Made by a program: the position numbers and the translations under genes. From an uncultured Prevotellaceae bacterium (GTDB taxonomy: Bacteria; Bacteroidota; Bacteroidia; Bacteroidales; Bacteroidaceae): a DNA stretch of 40,376 nucleotides. Positions 31,208 to 40,216 of this stretch are shown here, in pieces (the stretch's first letter is position 1; the number at the start of each line of letters is the position of its first letter). Under the pieces are notes generated by a model. It was not told the DNA's origin and ran no database searches. It worked only from the letters and a program-made list of their open reading frames with translations. The stretch covers positions 1 through 40,376 of the forward strand of contig CADCET010000025.1 in assembly GCA_902800495.1 (NCBI GenBank), in the 5' to 3' direction.

Positions 31208-31904
31208 CCTTATTCATATCAAGGTTCCACGGCTTGTCCTTGCCGTGAGCCTCCGCCTCTTCCTTCTCCTGGGTTTCGCGACGGGTGCGTTCCTCCTGAT
31301 ATTTCTGATATGCCTCTTCTATTTCCTTTTCTTTTTCCTCACGGAAACCTTTGATCATCTCCGCATACTTGTCATTCACCTCCTGAAGAGCAGCCTTGGC
31401 CTCGTCCAACTCTTCTGCTGGACAGCCGACAAGCTGTGCGGTGATCTTGGTCGTATAAGCCTGGAAGTTCGTGTCGAGCTTCACCTTGCACTCGTCGTAC
31501 AAGGCGCCAACGCCATTGACAAGCAGGTCGTGACGGTCGTCGTCCACCTCCGGCATCTGCAACAAGAGATACTTCCCGTCGTCGGAAGAGTCGTCAGGGT
31601 TTTCGTCAACCGACTTCACCTCCTGCTTGAACTCCGGGTGGGACGTCTTGATGGCCAATGCAATCTTTGTCAGCAGATCACTGTCCTTGGGATACACCTC
31701 GAAATGGAAATCGTCGGGACTGATGGTCACATCGGCCACCTGCTCAATATCGAGCGGACGGTCTTCACACACCACAGAGACGTTCAACAGGGAGGCCGGC
31801 TCAGCCTTCACACACAGATTCATATATCTGTAGTTCAGCAACACGGCATAGCCATTCATCTTGCTATTACACTCGCCTATCATATTGGCTACATTCCTTC
31901 TCAT
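31194..31904 (-). CDS. RRF-like protein of unknown role
   Basis: 236 aa. Residues about 35-90 read EPASLLNVSVVCEDRPL, VADVTISPDDFHFEVYPKDS and IALAIKTSH, the same order as the beta domain of ribosome recycling factor (SPSLLDGIVVEYYG, LASVTVEDSRTLKI, EKAIMASD). Residues about 109-200 give LLLQMPEVDDDRHDL, and DEAKAALQEVNDKYAEMIK then EEKEKEIEEA, the RRF helical bundle. A charged tail (200-236) is extra. The arginines RRF uses on rRNA (RNVRRDAN) are replaced by KLDTNFQAY, so ribosome recycling is unlikely. It precedes E1, with a slight overlap. Confidence 0.7.
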   Translation of the reverse strand: MRRNVANMIGECNSKMNGYAVLLNYRYMNLCVKAEPASLLNVSVVCEDRPLDIEQVADVTISPDDFHFEVYPKDSDLLTKIALAIKTSHPEFKQEVKSVDENPDDSSDDGKYLLLQMPEVDDDRHDLLVNGVGALYDECKVKLDTNFQAYTTKITAQLVGCPAEELDEAKAALQEVNDKYAEMIKGFREEKEKEIEEAYQKYQEERTRRETQEKEEAEAHGKDKPWNLDMNKDVDE

Positions 31905-31908
31905 AGCT

Positions 31909-33279
31909 CTATTTCTTTTTTAGTTTAAAATACACGTTCAGCAGATCGTTACGCTTGGGGCGAACTTTCTGTTTCTTCTCTTTGAAACCCTCCTTCTGGA
32001 GGCAGATCTCACAGACGCGGGACGCATCGATACCTTGTACGACACAGGGCGTCACACCTGCCTGTCGACCGTTGATGAACACCTTGGCACCAATCACATT
32101 GCTGTGGATGTTCAACAGACCGTAACTGGTCTGCGGCACGGCCAGGTTCATTTCTACAGGGAAATCATTCTCCACCCACAGATAGGTAGGCACCGACTCC
32201 TGACCGTCCTTTCTCGTCGTGACGAGGTGGAAGCCTTGTGCTAACTGTCCCTGCCAGTCGCCACGTCCCATCGGTGCGCGGTCTATCCACACCTCGGTAC
32301 TGTCGTCGGCAACGTGGAGTGTCACCGGAGCATACACCGTGGCCGTCTTCATGCCGGCAGCCCGCTTTGACGCTACCCTACTACTTGTCGTACTGTCAGG
32401 CGTAGCGTCCTGGACGACCGTCTTTGTCTGCACACGGTCCTGTTTCTTCAGGCGCCGCAGGCGCAATTCCTCCAGTTTGATATCCAGCACCTTCTTGGCG
32501 GCACTATCCACGACAACCATGTTCTCGTAGTAGCAGTCAGGCCCCCAGAAGAGGGCGACATGATGGACGCCCGCCGACAGACGCTGGCTCGTCGTCTGCG
32601 CATTCTTCGCCAGCACATTGTCTATATAGACGTCGGCACCTTTCCACGGCACCTTAACCGTCAGGTACGAATAGAACGGCTGCAGGCGAACCGGTATTTC
32701 CAGCTTCACGCTGTCCGTCAACTCAAACGAGTCCGTCACGGCCTCGTAGAAGGGTGCTTCCACGGTGTAGTGGTGCATGCCTACCGCCAGATATTGCTGC
32801 ACGACGTCAGTCTCCTGCAACCTCATCCGTGTACTGTCGACGGTGAGGATGACGTTTTTCGGCCACAGCCGGAACAGCACCCACTGCTTTTGCACCTTAT
32901 ACTCCTTCAAGGGGTCGTAGGCGTCGAGCGTCGCACGGTAGTGCTTTTTCTTCTTCAGATACTTCTTAGGCACCCGCCACACCGTCTGTCCGTAGTCAGG
33001 ATGCTTGATGGTGAGGAACCGCGTCTTGTGAGGGATCTTCAGCGTGATGACGCCCTCGCCCTCCTCAGCCTCTACGGCTGTCTTGCCATCGGCAGTAAAC
33101 TGAAATCCTTTTTCTGAGGAGTAGAGATCCATGATGGCCAACTGCTTGTCTACCGTCACCTTGGAACGCTTCCACAAGGGACGTTTCAGACGGGTAAAGT
33201 CCTCAACATTGATCTGCTGAGCATCCACCGGGAGCAGACTGCCAAGCAGACAGATGCATGTCAAGAGCCATCCCTTCAT
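31909..33279 (-). CDS. Secreted PEGA-domain protein
   Basis: 456 aa. Signal peptide MKGWLLTCICLLGSLLPVDA precedes beta-rich repeats of PEGA type. The clearest is near the C-terminus (about 380-450): YGLLNIHSNVIGAKVFINGR, then AGVTPCVV and EGFKEKK. Earlier copies include VPWKGADVYIDNVLAKN. PEGA domains are short beta-sandwiches that bind surfaces or proteins in the periplasm. There is no membrane helix. Placed between the PAAR-like tip and the RRF-like gene; probably a periplasmic scaffold of the secretion machine. Confidence 0.75.
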   Translation of the reverse strand: MKGWLLTCICLLGSLLPVDAQQINVEDFTRLKRPLWKRSKVTVDKQLAIMDLYSSEKGFQFTADGKTAVEAEEGEGVITLKIPHKTRFLTIKHPDYGQTVWRVPKKYLKKKKHYRATLDAYDPLKEYKVQKQWVLFRLWPKNVILTVDSTRMRLQETDVVQQYLAVGMHHYTVEAPFYEAVTDSFELTDSVKLEIPVRLQPFYSYLTVKVPWKGADVYIDNVLAKNAQTTSQRLSAGVHHVALFWGPDCYYENMVVVDSAAKKVLDIKLEELRLRRLKKQDRVQTKTVVQDATPDSTTSSRVASKRAAGMKTATVYAPVTLHVADDSTEVWIDRAPMGRGDWQGQLAQGFHLVTTRKDGQESVPTYLWVENDFPVEMNLAVPQTSYGLLNIHSNVIGAKVFINGRQAGVTPCVVQGIDASRVCEICLQKEGFKEKKQKVRPKRNDLLNVYFKLKKK

Positions 33280-33289
33280 ACGCCTCAGA

Positions 33290-33679
33290 CTACTTTCCCT
33301 CTGCCAAGCAGACGTTGCCGGGCATCGTCACTGAGATATTGCCGCCCCAGTTACAGATGCACTTGCAGTTGTCAAGCAATGCCGGCATATTGGAGATACG
33401 CTCCTGTCCACCGGGTGCCCAAGGGGCAGCAATCACAGGGATACACGGCATCGGCGTGAGCACGCCCATGGCGGCCGCCGTGGCAGAAGCCACCGTGGGA
33501 TTAGCCATCGACTGACACATACCGAACGGCATGATATTCACCATCGGCTTGTTGTCCATGATATTGCCCATCGGCTTATTCTGAACCAAAGGGCGCATCG
33601 GGTCGATCACCATGAATGATGAGGGAGCCATCCCGAAACTGCACTGAAGCAAAGCGCCTGCACATACGAATTTTCCCAT
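33290..33679 (-). CDS. PAAR-like spike tip (DUF4280)
   Basis: 129 aa. The start GKFVCAGALLQCSFGMAPSS, then MVNIMPFGMCQSMANPTVA and MGVLTPMPCIPV, match DUF4280, a PAAR-like family that caps VgrG in Bacteroidota T6SS. The conserved cysteines and repeated PMGNIMDNKP/VNIMPFG loops suit a metal-bound cone. Effectors often ride on this tip. Confidence 0.9.
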   Translation of the reverse strand: MGKFVCAGALLQCSFGMAPSSFMVIDPMRPLVQNKPMGNIMDNKPMVNIMPFGMCQSMANPTVASATAAAMGVLTPMPCIPVIAAPWAPGGQERISNMPALLDNCKCICNWGGNISVTMPGNVCLAEGK

Positions 33680-33703
33680 ATTCTTATTCTTTTCTTTTGT
33701 TTA

Positions 33704-35494
33704 CTATTCCTTTGGTGCATCCTCAGTCTTGAGCTTCGTGCTGAGACTGGCACTGCTGGGAGCACCGGGCACGGCGATACCGTCGCTGATGTTTGGCGAC
33801 TTGAACGAACTCTTCGCCTCGACATTGTCGATGGTGGCCTTCGGCGCCTTCAGCTCGGCCTTCACCTCGGTGGCGGCGTTGATGGTCGTCTTGCCGTAGA
33901 CCTGCGTCTCGCTGCCACCAAGGGCTGCCTTGCCGCCGGCCAACTGCAGCGTGGCCTTGCCGTCGCCCTGCTGCGTCTCCAACGTCTTGTCGGCAAAGAG
34001 TCCCATCTCCTCGGAGACGGCCTGCACCTTCTTCGACTTGACATCCTTCGACTTCGCGCCCAAGTACATCTTCTCTGACACGAGCAGCATCGTCGAGCCG
34101 GCAGCCAACTTGTCGTCAGTACGCTTCTCCTTCTCGACGTCCATCGAGCGCAGGCTGACGGCCTTGGCGTTCATCGCTAACGAGCCCGTGGCCTTGCCTT
34201 CGGTATCGGTGGCTGAGAGATCCATCTTCTCGGCACGTATCTTCAGCGAACCCTCCTTGGTCAGGGCTTTCTCCTGCAGCTTGTCGTCCTTCAGTTCGTA
34301 GTCGACGCTCTCCATCGTGATGTTCTTCGACTTGATGGTGACGTCGCCCTTGGCCTCGTAGGTGCCGCCCTTCAGCTTGCCCTTGTCGTATTTCTCGTCG
34401 GCATTGTCGGCGGTAGAGAGTTCGAAGTTCATGACGTTCACCGTCATCTTACCTTTCTCCTTCAGCTTGCGGTCGGCCTCGATGGCCTGCACCAGCACGT
34501 TGTTGGCCGTCACAGCCACTCCTGCACCGTCGTTGTCGCGCAGGTTGCCGTCGCCGTCAACAGAAGTGATGGTGACATTCTCGCCCTTAACCGACACGTA
34601 AGCACCGGTCGTCTTCTTCTTGAAGTCGTCGCCACTCTTGATGGCGTCCTTCTCGGCTTTCAGGCATTTCAGCTGACGGTTGATCTCAGCCAAACTGGAG
34701 AGGGCATTGGAACAGTTCTGGTACGACTGGAACAATTCGGGAGCATAGGCATCGTATGCCTGACTCAGACCATCCATATCCACCACGTTCGTACGGGTGT
34801 CCTCGTCGCCTTTCGTCAACTTCTCACCCTCGTCCAAAATCTGCTGTAGCAGTTTGACGATGTTATCAAACGCTTTCTTATAGTTGTCGGCCGCTGCTTT
34901 CTGGCTTTTCTTCGAATTCTCAAGTGCCTTGATGCTGGCCTCCAGGTTTTTCTTATGCTTCTCGCTCGACGTCGTAGCCTCAAGGAGTAAGCCCCCGTCG
35001 GCATGGATACGCACGCTGCCCTCACCACCAGTGTAGGGGGTCTGCGAGAAAGCGCCAGACGTCTTATTGCTGTCAATGACGATGGTACTGGCCTGGCTCA
35101 CCACTTCCGACACCGGTCCGACAACGGCCTCAAGACCGTCGATACCCGGGTCTACCGCCGTCTGACGGATACTGGCAGCACGGGTGTGCACACGTCCGCC
35201 CTCGCCGACGCCGTCGAGTCCGACCAGACCGGCCCTCAAGACGACACGCGAGCCCTCACCATCCATCAGGGCGCCGCCCTGATCGACGTTGCCGATGATG
35301 ACTTCGGGTGCCGAGAGGATGATACGGTGGTCGTCACGAAGATAATGACCAGCCGACAGTTCACTTATAATGTCAGCACGCATCTGCTGCATGGACTCTT
35401 TGTAGAAGCGCATCTCCTCCAAGTCCTTCTCGACGTTGCTTTGAAAGTCAGCAAGCGCCTTTTTCCATTCATCAAACTTATAGTCCATAGCCAT
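33704..35494 (-). CDS. Beta-helical spike-associated protein
   Basis: 596 aa, no named family. A helical start (about 1-45) precedes a strand-rich part (RIILSAPEVIIG, VVLRAGLVGLDG), then a long coiled-coil-like helix (about 165-290). Beta-helix-like rungs run from about 300 to 560 (GENVTITSVDGDGN, KGDVTIKSKNITMESVD, GSLKIRAEKMDLSATD, TLQLAGGKAALGG). The rungs resemble the needle of VgrG. Its stop-start overlap with vgrG (TAATG at 35494) and the PAAR-like gene just after make an extra spike or cargo role likely. Confidence 0.7.
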   Translation of the reverse strand: MAMDYKFDEWKKALADFQSNVEKDLEEMRFYKESMQQMRADIISELSAGHYLRDDHRIILSAPEVIIGNVDQGGALMDGEGSRVVLRAGLVGLDGVGEGGRVHTRAASIRQTAVDPGIDGLEAVVGPVSEVVSQASTIVIDSNKTSGAFSQTPYTGGEGSVRIHADGGLLLEATTSSEKHKKNLEASIKALENSKKSQKAAADNYKKAFDNIVKLLQQILDEGEKLTKGDEDTRTNVVDMDGLSQAYDAYAPELFQSYQNCSNALSSLAEINRQLKCLKAEKDAIKSGDDFKKKTTGAYVSVKGENVTITSVDGDGNLRDNDGAGVAVTANNVLVQAIEADRKLKEKGKMTVNVMNFELSTADNADEKYDKGKLKGGTYEAKGDVTIKSKNITMESVDYELKDDKLQEKALTKEGSLKIRAEKMDLSATDTEGKATGSLAMNAKAVSLRSMDVEKEKRTDDKLAAGSTMLLVSEKMYLGAKSKDVKSKKVQAVSEEMGLFADKTLETQQGDGKATLQLAGGKAALGGSETQVYGKTTINAATEVKAELKAPKATIDNVEAKSSFKSPNISDGIAVPGAPSSASLSTKLKTEDAPKE

Positions 35495-38400
35495 TATCCG
35501 AATTTCTTTAATAATCTGACGATACGCTTAACAACGGCAGCCTTGTTAGCCTGTGTTGTGTACATATTATCATTACTCACAAGACCTGTTCCCGCTGCAT
35601 TAAAGCTGGTGGTGGCATCAGAGCCGTTAGCGAACAGTATCTCGCCCTTAGCCTCTGGTCGCCAAACGTCATGCTCGAAAGAGAAGCCATCCTTGAACGT
35701 AGCGTTCAGGCTGTCCAAGATACCAGCGGCAATATTTTCACCGACGGTGGTAGGAGCCTTGATATTCAGATGTTCTACATACTGAGTCCATGGCGTGGGA
35801 TCTCCCTCCTGCACTTGTGCGTTGGCAATGGCATCTGCAGCTGAAGGGCCTCCATCTGTCACCTCGACGTCGAAGCGACGGCTCAGGAAGAATCTCTCCT
35901 TGTTCTCCTTAATCAGATAACAGACAGCCATACGCTTCATGTAATTCTTGGCCTGGGTTTGTTGAGCCTCAGGAAGAAGGGTATCGAAGTCGGCTGCACC
36001 CAACGAAGCTTCTGTTCCTACGCCTACAGCGGCGCCATCGACTTTTGACCTTGACAAAAGAATCAGTTTCTTGAACTTAGATGCGGGATTATTATCATCA
36101 TTAGGAATATTATCGAAGACCTTTTTGCCCAAGGGTTCGAATTTCGTCTCCCACTGGTCGAAGAATTTGAAGAAGCTCTTCGTCCGCGTCTTATGAGCGA
36201 ACAGCGGTTCGCTCGCATAAGCTTTCAAAGTCTGGATCTTCTTACAGGCATCATTAACAAAATTAATTATGGGCTCTCTGTCTGCCTGATGTTCATCTCC
36301 CTGCATGGCATCTGAGAAAGTCAGTTCCACCGTCTTGGTGGCATCCTCAAGATTGAAGATGGCAGCTAATAAGTCCGTTTTATTTGCCGGAGCAGTGACC
36401 CTGGCATTCCCTTCAGGATAAAGATCGGCGAAGCCGACTCCAGCCCAAGCGGTAATGGCACTGTCCATCAACGATTTCAGCTTGTCGACATACTCGTTGA
36501 CGCGGGCATCGATGAGTCCCACGAAATTGCCGAAGAGAGCCAGATTGTCAGTACCCTCCTTCGCACGGAGATTAGTACCTGTCGTGTTATACTTACCAGA
36601 GTCTGTTTCGGCACAGCCGCCACCAGCCTCCAGTCGCAGATAACGGAACGACCGTATCTCGAGCGTACCATCGATGGGGCGCAGGAACACCTCTAACAGC
36701 GTGCGCAGCAGCGAGAAGTCCAGGAACTTTCCAACCGTGGCATCGAGCAGACCAGACGCTATACCCTTCGCCACATTCCTGGCCGCAAAGCCGCCGGCAA
36801 ACCAGTTGCCGGCACCGTTAATCGGTTTGACGTTACCGCCCGACGTGATGGTAACATTGTTAGAGGCGGAAATGTCAACGTTCTTACCCTTGATCTTAAT
36901 ATTGCCATTGGGTGCCGAGATTGTAATACCCGTAAAGGCGTCAATCTTCACGTCGCCAAAGGGTGAGGAGATCTGCACCTTACGGTCGTGCGACGACATA
37001 CTGAGCTTATAGAAGCCGTACGTGTCGGTCATGGTAATACCGCCCAACAAGGCATTCATGCCCTCAATCTTGGCATCACTCGGCCACAGGTTAAACGACT
37101 GCAGCCACTTCAGGCCGGGATACATGCCTGCTAAGAACTTCGTGCCGTCAGACGGGTCGTCCAGTTTGATGATGTGACCATTGGGCGACTTGATGACACG
37201 CTTGTCGGTAGGCGACACGACATTCTTAGAGTAGAGCGTACCCACGACATAGGGACGCTCGATATTACCCGTCTCGTAGTTGACAATCACCTCGTCGCCA
37301 GCCTCGGGCTTGAAATACATACCACCACCCGTCGTAGCCATCGGGGTGGCCATACGTATCCACGGCGTGGTGGCCTCCACCGTCTCATATTGATACGAGA
37401 TTTCAGCCAAGGTTTTCTTCGCCTTAGCTACGGCGGCAATCTTCTCTTTGTTGTCTTTATCATCCTTCAGTGCCTTCTCAGCTTTTTCCAAGGCATCCTT
37501 TGCATCTTTCTTCTGCTGCTCCAGCGCGCTTTTCTGGGCACCGACATTCGCCTGCCAAGGATAGCGAATCCTGACACGGCCCTGTCCCTTCGGGTCGTCG
37601 CTCGAAATGACGAAAGCCGTCTGAGCCTCGGAACTGCGATAGGATGGTGCAGAGATGACCGGCGGATAGTACTTCTCATCGTCGGCAACGGGTATGGCGT
37701 AGACCTTCATCACACGTCCGCCGTCACCCTCCTGCGGGCCTTCGCCGTTGTATTCGTCATAGCTGCACTGCCAGGTTCCGTCAGAGTGCATGTCGACCTG
37801 AACGACCATATACTTTTTCGTATCTTCGTTGACCGTTATCTTAGTGCCTAATTTGATATCCTGGTACTCGGAACCTAAGTCCACGCAGATCATCTTCCGC
37901 TGCTGGGCTTCCTCGTTCTTCTTGATTTTTGAATAATACCCCACCTTCATCCAGGTGTTCGTATCGGTCGTATTATAAGGAACAGCCGACGTGGCATCAG
38001 CTCCAGCAAAGTCCGTGACATTGGCGTTCATCTTCGCGTTGGTCTCGTTCGCTGTCAGAAGTCCTTTAACCAGTACTTCCGCATAACTGATGCCCAAGTT
38101 CTTGAGGGCATCAAAGAGCGTGGTGGAGTTCAGTACGGTGTTGACCACGCTAACCACGTTCGTATCAGCACTGCCGAAGCTGTCATACCAGTTGTCATCG
38201 GCAAACTGATCCTTAAACAGCAACATATAGTACTCATCTTCTACCACCTCAGCATTATAAGTGTTCACGAAGTTCGTGCTGGTAGGGAACGCATCGCTGG
38301 GGAAGCCTTTTGTCTTCGCTATCTCCGTGACGTTCAGTTTGCCTTTGCTGCCCTCTTCCGGTGCCTTGACAGCTTCATTGGCGCTGTCACGCGTGTAGTC

Positions 38401-39213
38401 GTCGACCGTGAACGGTGCTTCCGAAATCTGCTGGAAGACGAGCTGGCTATAGTCGGTGACCGCCACAGCATCCTTCTTTCCTGTGCCCATATTCAGCATA
38501 CCATTCTCAAAGAAGAGGAACTCGCCGCAACGATTGGCCGTACGCTTCAGGAAGTCGTAGAAGTTCTCGTTGTACTGCACCAAGTAAGGCTGGATGAACT
38601 CCACAGCCGATTCTTTCCCTGTCGGCACATAGGAAAGATGCTGCAGCGTATCGATATTGGCAATCATCTTGTATTGCTTCTCGGCGCCGCTATAACTCTT
38701 TGTATTCAAGGGGAACTGTGCCGCTAACGTCATCAGGATGTCGGTACCCAGTTTCCTGCCGAGGAACGCCTGGCTAAACTTGTTTAGCGTCATCAGTTTG
38801 TCCATACTGTAGATGGACAGCTTGACATAGACCGACGTTTTCTCGCTGGTCTTCTTGTACAGCGGCACAATCTCATGGATGTAATAGTTCTCGGCCAAGG
38901 TGTAGCTGTCTTTCACGCCCGCCACGCCCAACTTCAGGAGCGCCTTCCGCTTGAGCAGCATCTCCTGCAACTCGCTGATCGTTGGCAGGCCGCCAGACTT
39001 CTGCTGTATCTGGATCTCAGCTTCAATCAGTCCCGGCTGATAGACCTTGCGGGTGAACTTCAAGGCCCACAAGCCGATGTTCATCGACTTTTTTTTATAC
39101 TCTACCGTCGTCAGACCGCTGTTGGCTATAACAATGAACTCATCGGTACTCGTCGACTTGGTCTTCAAGTCGTAGATGTACAGTTTATAGGTATGATTCT
39201 TAGGATCGGCCAT
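35494..39213 (-). CDS. vgrG: T6SS spike protein VgrG with long extension
   Basis: 1,239 aa, large for VgrG (about 600-700). The gp27-like base is about 1-500. The gp5 OB fold has SSDDPKGQGRVRIRYPW (537-553), TPWIRMATPMA and GDEVIVNYETGNIERPYVVG (639-658). A coiled-coil-like insert (about 558-610, rich in A/K/E) splits this fold. The needle (about 675-795, SPNGHIIKL to ISASNNVTITSGGNVK) follows. Residues 800-1239 form an extension with no recognised enzyme motif, perhaps a fused effector or adaptor. Confidence 0.88.
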   Translation of the reverse strand: MADPKNHTYKLYIYDLKTKSTSTDEFIVIANSGLTTVEYKKKSMNIGLWALKFTRKVYQPGLIEAEIQIQQKSGGLPTISELQEMLLKRKALLKLGVAGVKDSYTLAENYYIHEIVPLYKKTSEKTSVYVKLSIYSMDKLMTLNKFSQAFLGRKLGTDILMTLAAQFPLNTKSYSGAEKQYKMIANIDTLQHLSYVPTGKESAVEFIQPYLVQYNENFYDFLKRTANRCGEFLFFENGMLNMGTGKKDAVAVTDYSQLVFQQISEAPFTVDDYTRDSANEAVKAPEEGSKGKLNVTEIAKTKGFPSDAFPTSTNFVNTYNAEVVEDEYYMLLFKDQFADDNWYDSFGSADTNVVSVVNTVLNSTTLFDALKNLGISYAEVLVKGLLTANETNAKMNANVTDFAGADATSAVPYNTTDTNTWMKVGYYSKIKKNEEAQQRKMICVDLGSEYQDIKLGTKITVNEDTKKYMVVQVDMHSDGTWQCSYDEYNGEGPQEGDGGRVMKVYAIPVADDEKYYPPVISAPSYRSSEAQTAFVISSDDPKGQGRVRIRYPWQANVGAQKSALEQQKKDAKDALEKAEKALKDDKDNKEKIAAVAKAKKTLAEISYQYETVEATTPWIRMATPMATTGGGMYFKPEAGDEVIVNYETGNIERPYVVGTLYSKNVVSPTDKRVIKSPNGHIIKLDDPSDGTKFLAGMYPGLKWLQSFNLWPSDAKIEGMNALLGGITMTDTYGFYKLSMSSHDRKVQISSPFGDVKIDAFTGITISAPNGNIKIKGKNVDISASNNVTITSGGNVKPINGAGNWFAGGFAARNVAKGIASGLLDATVGKFLDFSLLRTLLEVFLRPIDGTLEIRSFRYLRLEAGGGCAETDSGKYNTTGTNLRAKEGTDNLALFGNFVGLIDARVNEYVDKLKSLMDSAITAWAGVGFADLYPEGNARVTAPANKTDLLAAIFNLEDATKTVELTFSDAMQGDEHQADREPIINFVNDACKKIQTLKAYASEPLFAHKTRTKSFFKFFDQWETKFEPLGKKVFDNIPNDDNNPASKFKKLILLSRSKVDGAAVGVGTEASLGAADFDTLLPEAQQTQAKNYMKRMAVCYLIKENKERFFLSRRFDVEVTDGGPSAADAIANAQVQEGDPTPWTQYVEHLNIKAPTTVGENIAAGILDSLNATFKDGFSFEHDVWRPEAKGEILFANGSDATTSFNAAGTGLVSNDNMYTTQANKAAVVKRIVRLLKKFG

Positions 39214-39226
39214 ATGCTTTCTGGTA

Positions 39227-39712
39227 TTAGTCGATTGTTATTTGCATCGTAACATTTGAATCCCTGCCGATATACGTGATGTTTGTCAGCAGCAGTTTCA
39301 CACGGAGCAGCATCTGGTCAGCAGCACCGTTTGTATTTGGTGAACTTTCGTATGTCTCTTCCACATCTACGACATAGCCATGAGCTACCATCGCATCTTC
39401 AAAATCCGACATCTGCCGCATCTTGGAGAAAGAAACATCGTATAGGAAGGAGTAGGCGTAAGGCTGGTTTTCAGCCATGTGGTCGAAAAACACCTTGCTA
39501 CTCTCATTAGAGGCTACTTTCAGAGTAACATAGAGGCAGGCCGACTGCGTCGGACCATAGGGGAAGCCTCTGCTGTTACGTTTACGGGAGCAGTCGTAGT
39601 GAATTTCCTGCACCGTAAACCCTGTGGATGACAACAGGCTGACGCCTGATTCAACCATATCGCCTACGACGAGGTAGGACTTCAGCGAATAATTTGACTG
39701 AGGTGCTGGCAT
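39227..39712 (-). CDS. tssD: TssD/Hcp-like tube protein, divergent copy
   Basis: 161 aa from ATG 39712; a GTG six bases earlier would touch the prior stop. Strand-rich with the short-strand pattern of Bacteroidota TssD (YVVDVEETYESSP, LLRVKLLLTNITYI), but longer loops. Divergent enough that it could be a baseplate-proximal or spike-adjacent ring rather than the main tube. It stands directly before vgrG. Confidence 0.5.
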   Translation of the reverse strand: MPAPQSNYSLKSYLVVGDMVESGVSLLSSTGFTVQEIHYDCSRKRNSRGFPYGPTQSACLYVTLKVASNESSKVFFDHMAENQPYAYSFLYDVSFSKMRQMSDFEDAMVAHGYVVDVEETYESSPNTNGAADQMLLRVKLLLTNITYIGRDSNVTMQITID

Positions 39713-39717
39713 AATCA

Positions 39718-40128
39718 CTATTGCTTAAATTGATGGTCGTCGATAGTTATGTATTCTGATACGAGACCCAGTTTCAACTCCCTACGTTTGTTATTATCAA
39801 TATGGTAGTCTTCAGATATGGCAAAACAGATAGCATCCTCAAACAGAACTTCCTTCCACATGTCGGCACCATTCCTGACGATAGAAGACAATTCTATCAG
39901 GACACGGCCACTATGGGATTCGCCGTTGACATACCACTCCAGCAGGCTTAGGTCATCACGCCCGGGAACCACCACGGTTAACTCCAATCGCTCACAGCGC
40001 ACGTCCTGGTCAGGACGGAACGTGTTGTGAGGACGCTGAACGTGACACTTGAAGTCGGTCACCAGATACTCCTTGGCATACCGCTTTGCCCCATTGTCGC
40101 CTAATTGTAAACGAGCCATTAATGCCAT
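39718..40128 (-). CDS. tssD: TssD/Hcp-like tube protein
   Basis: 136 aa. MARLQLGDNGAKRYAKEYLV, LELTVVVPGRDDLSLLEWYV and the closing CFAISEDYHIDNN follow the Bacteroidota TssD plan, an alpha-beta ring subunit. TssD rings stack into the tube that carries effectors. Second of three tssD-type genes here. Confidence 0.6.
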   Translation of the reverse strand: MALMARLQLGDNGAKRYAKEYLVTDFKCHVQRPHNTFRPDQDVRCERLELTVVVPGRDDLSLLEWYVNGESHSGRVLIELSSIVRNGADMWKEVLFEDAICFAISEDYHIDNNKRRELKLGLVSEYITIDDHQFKQ

Positions 40129-40152
40129 ATCATCTTACTTTTAGAGGATAAA

Positions 40153-40193
40153 CCGGCCAGCCTCCTGGAAGGTGTTTCTGCCCAAAAGGCCGG
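40153..40193 (-). terminator. Possible attenuator hairpin between tssD copies
   Basis: Stem ccggcc (40153-40158) / ggccgg (40188-40193), 29-base loop, in the 88-base gap after the first tssD. It may lower read-through so that the main tube protein is made in excess. Confidence 0.35.
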
Positions 40194-40216
40194 CCAGCAA
40201 AAAAGTCATGAGTAAA

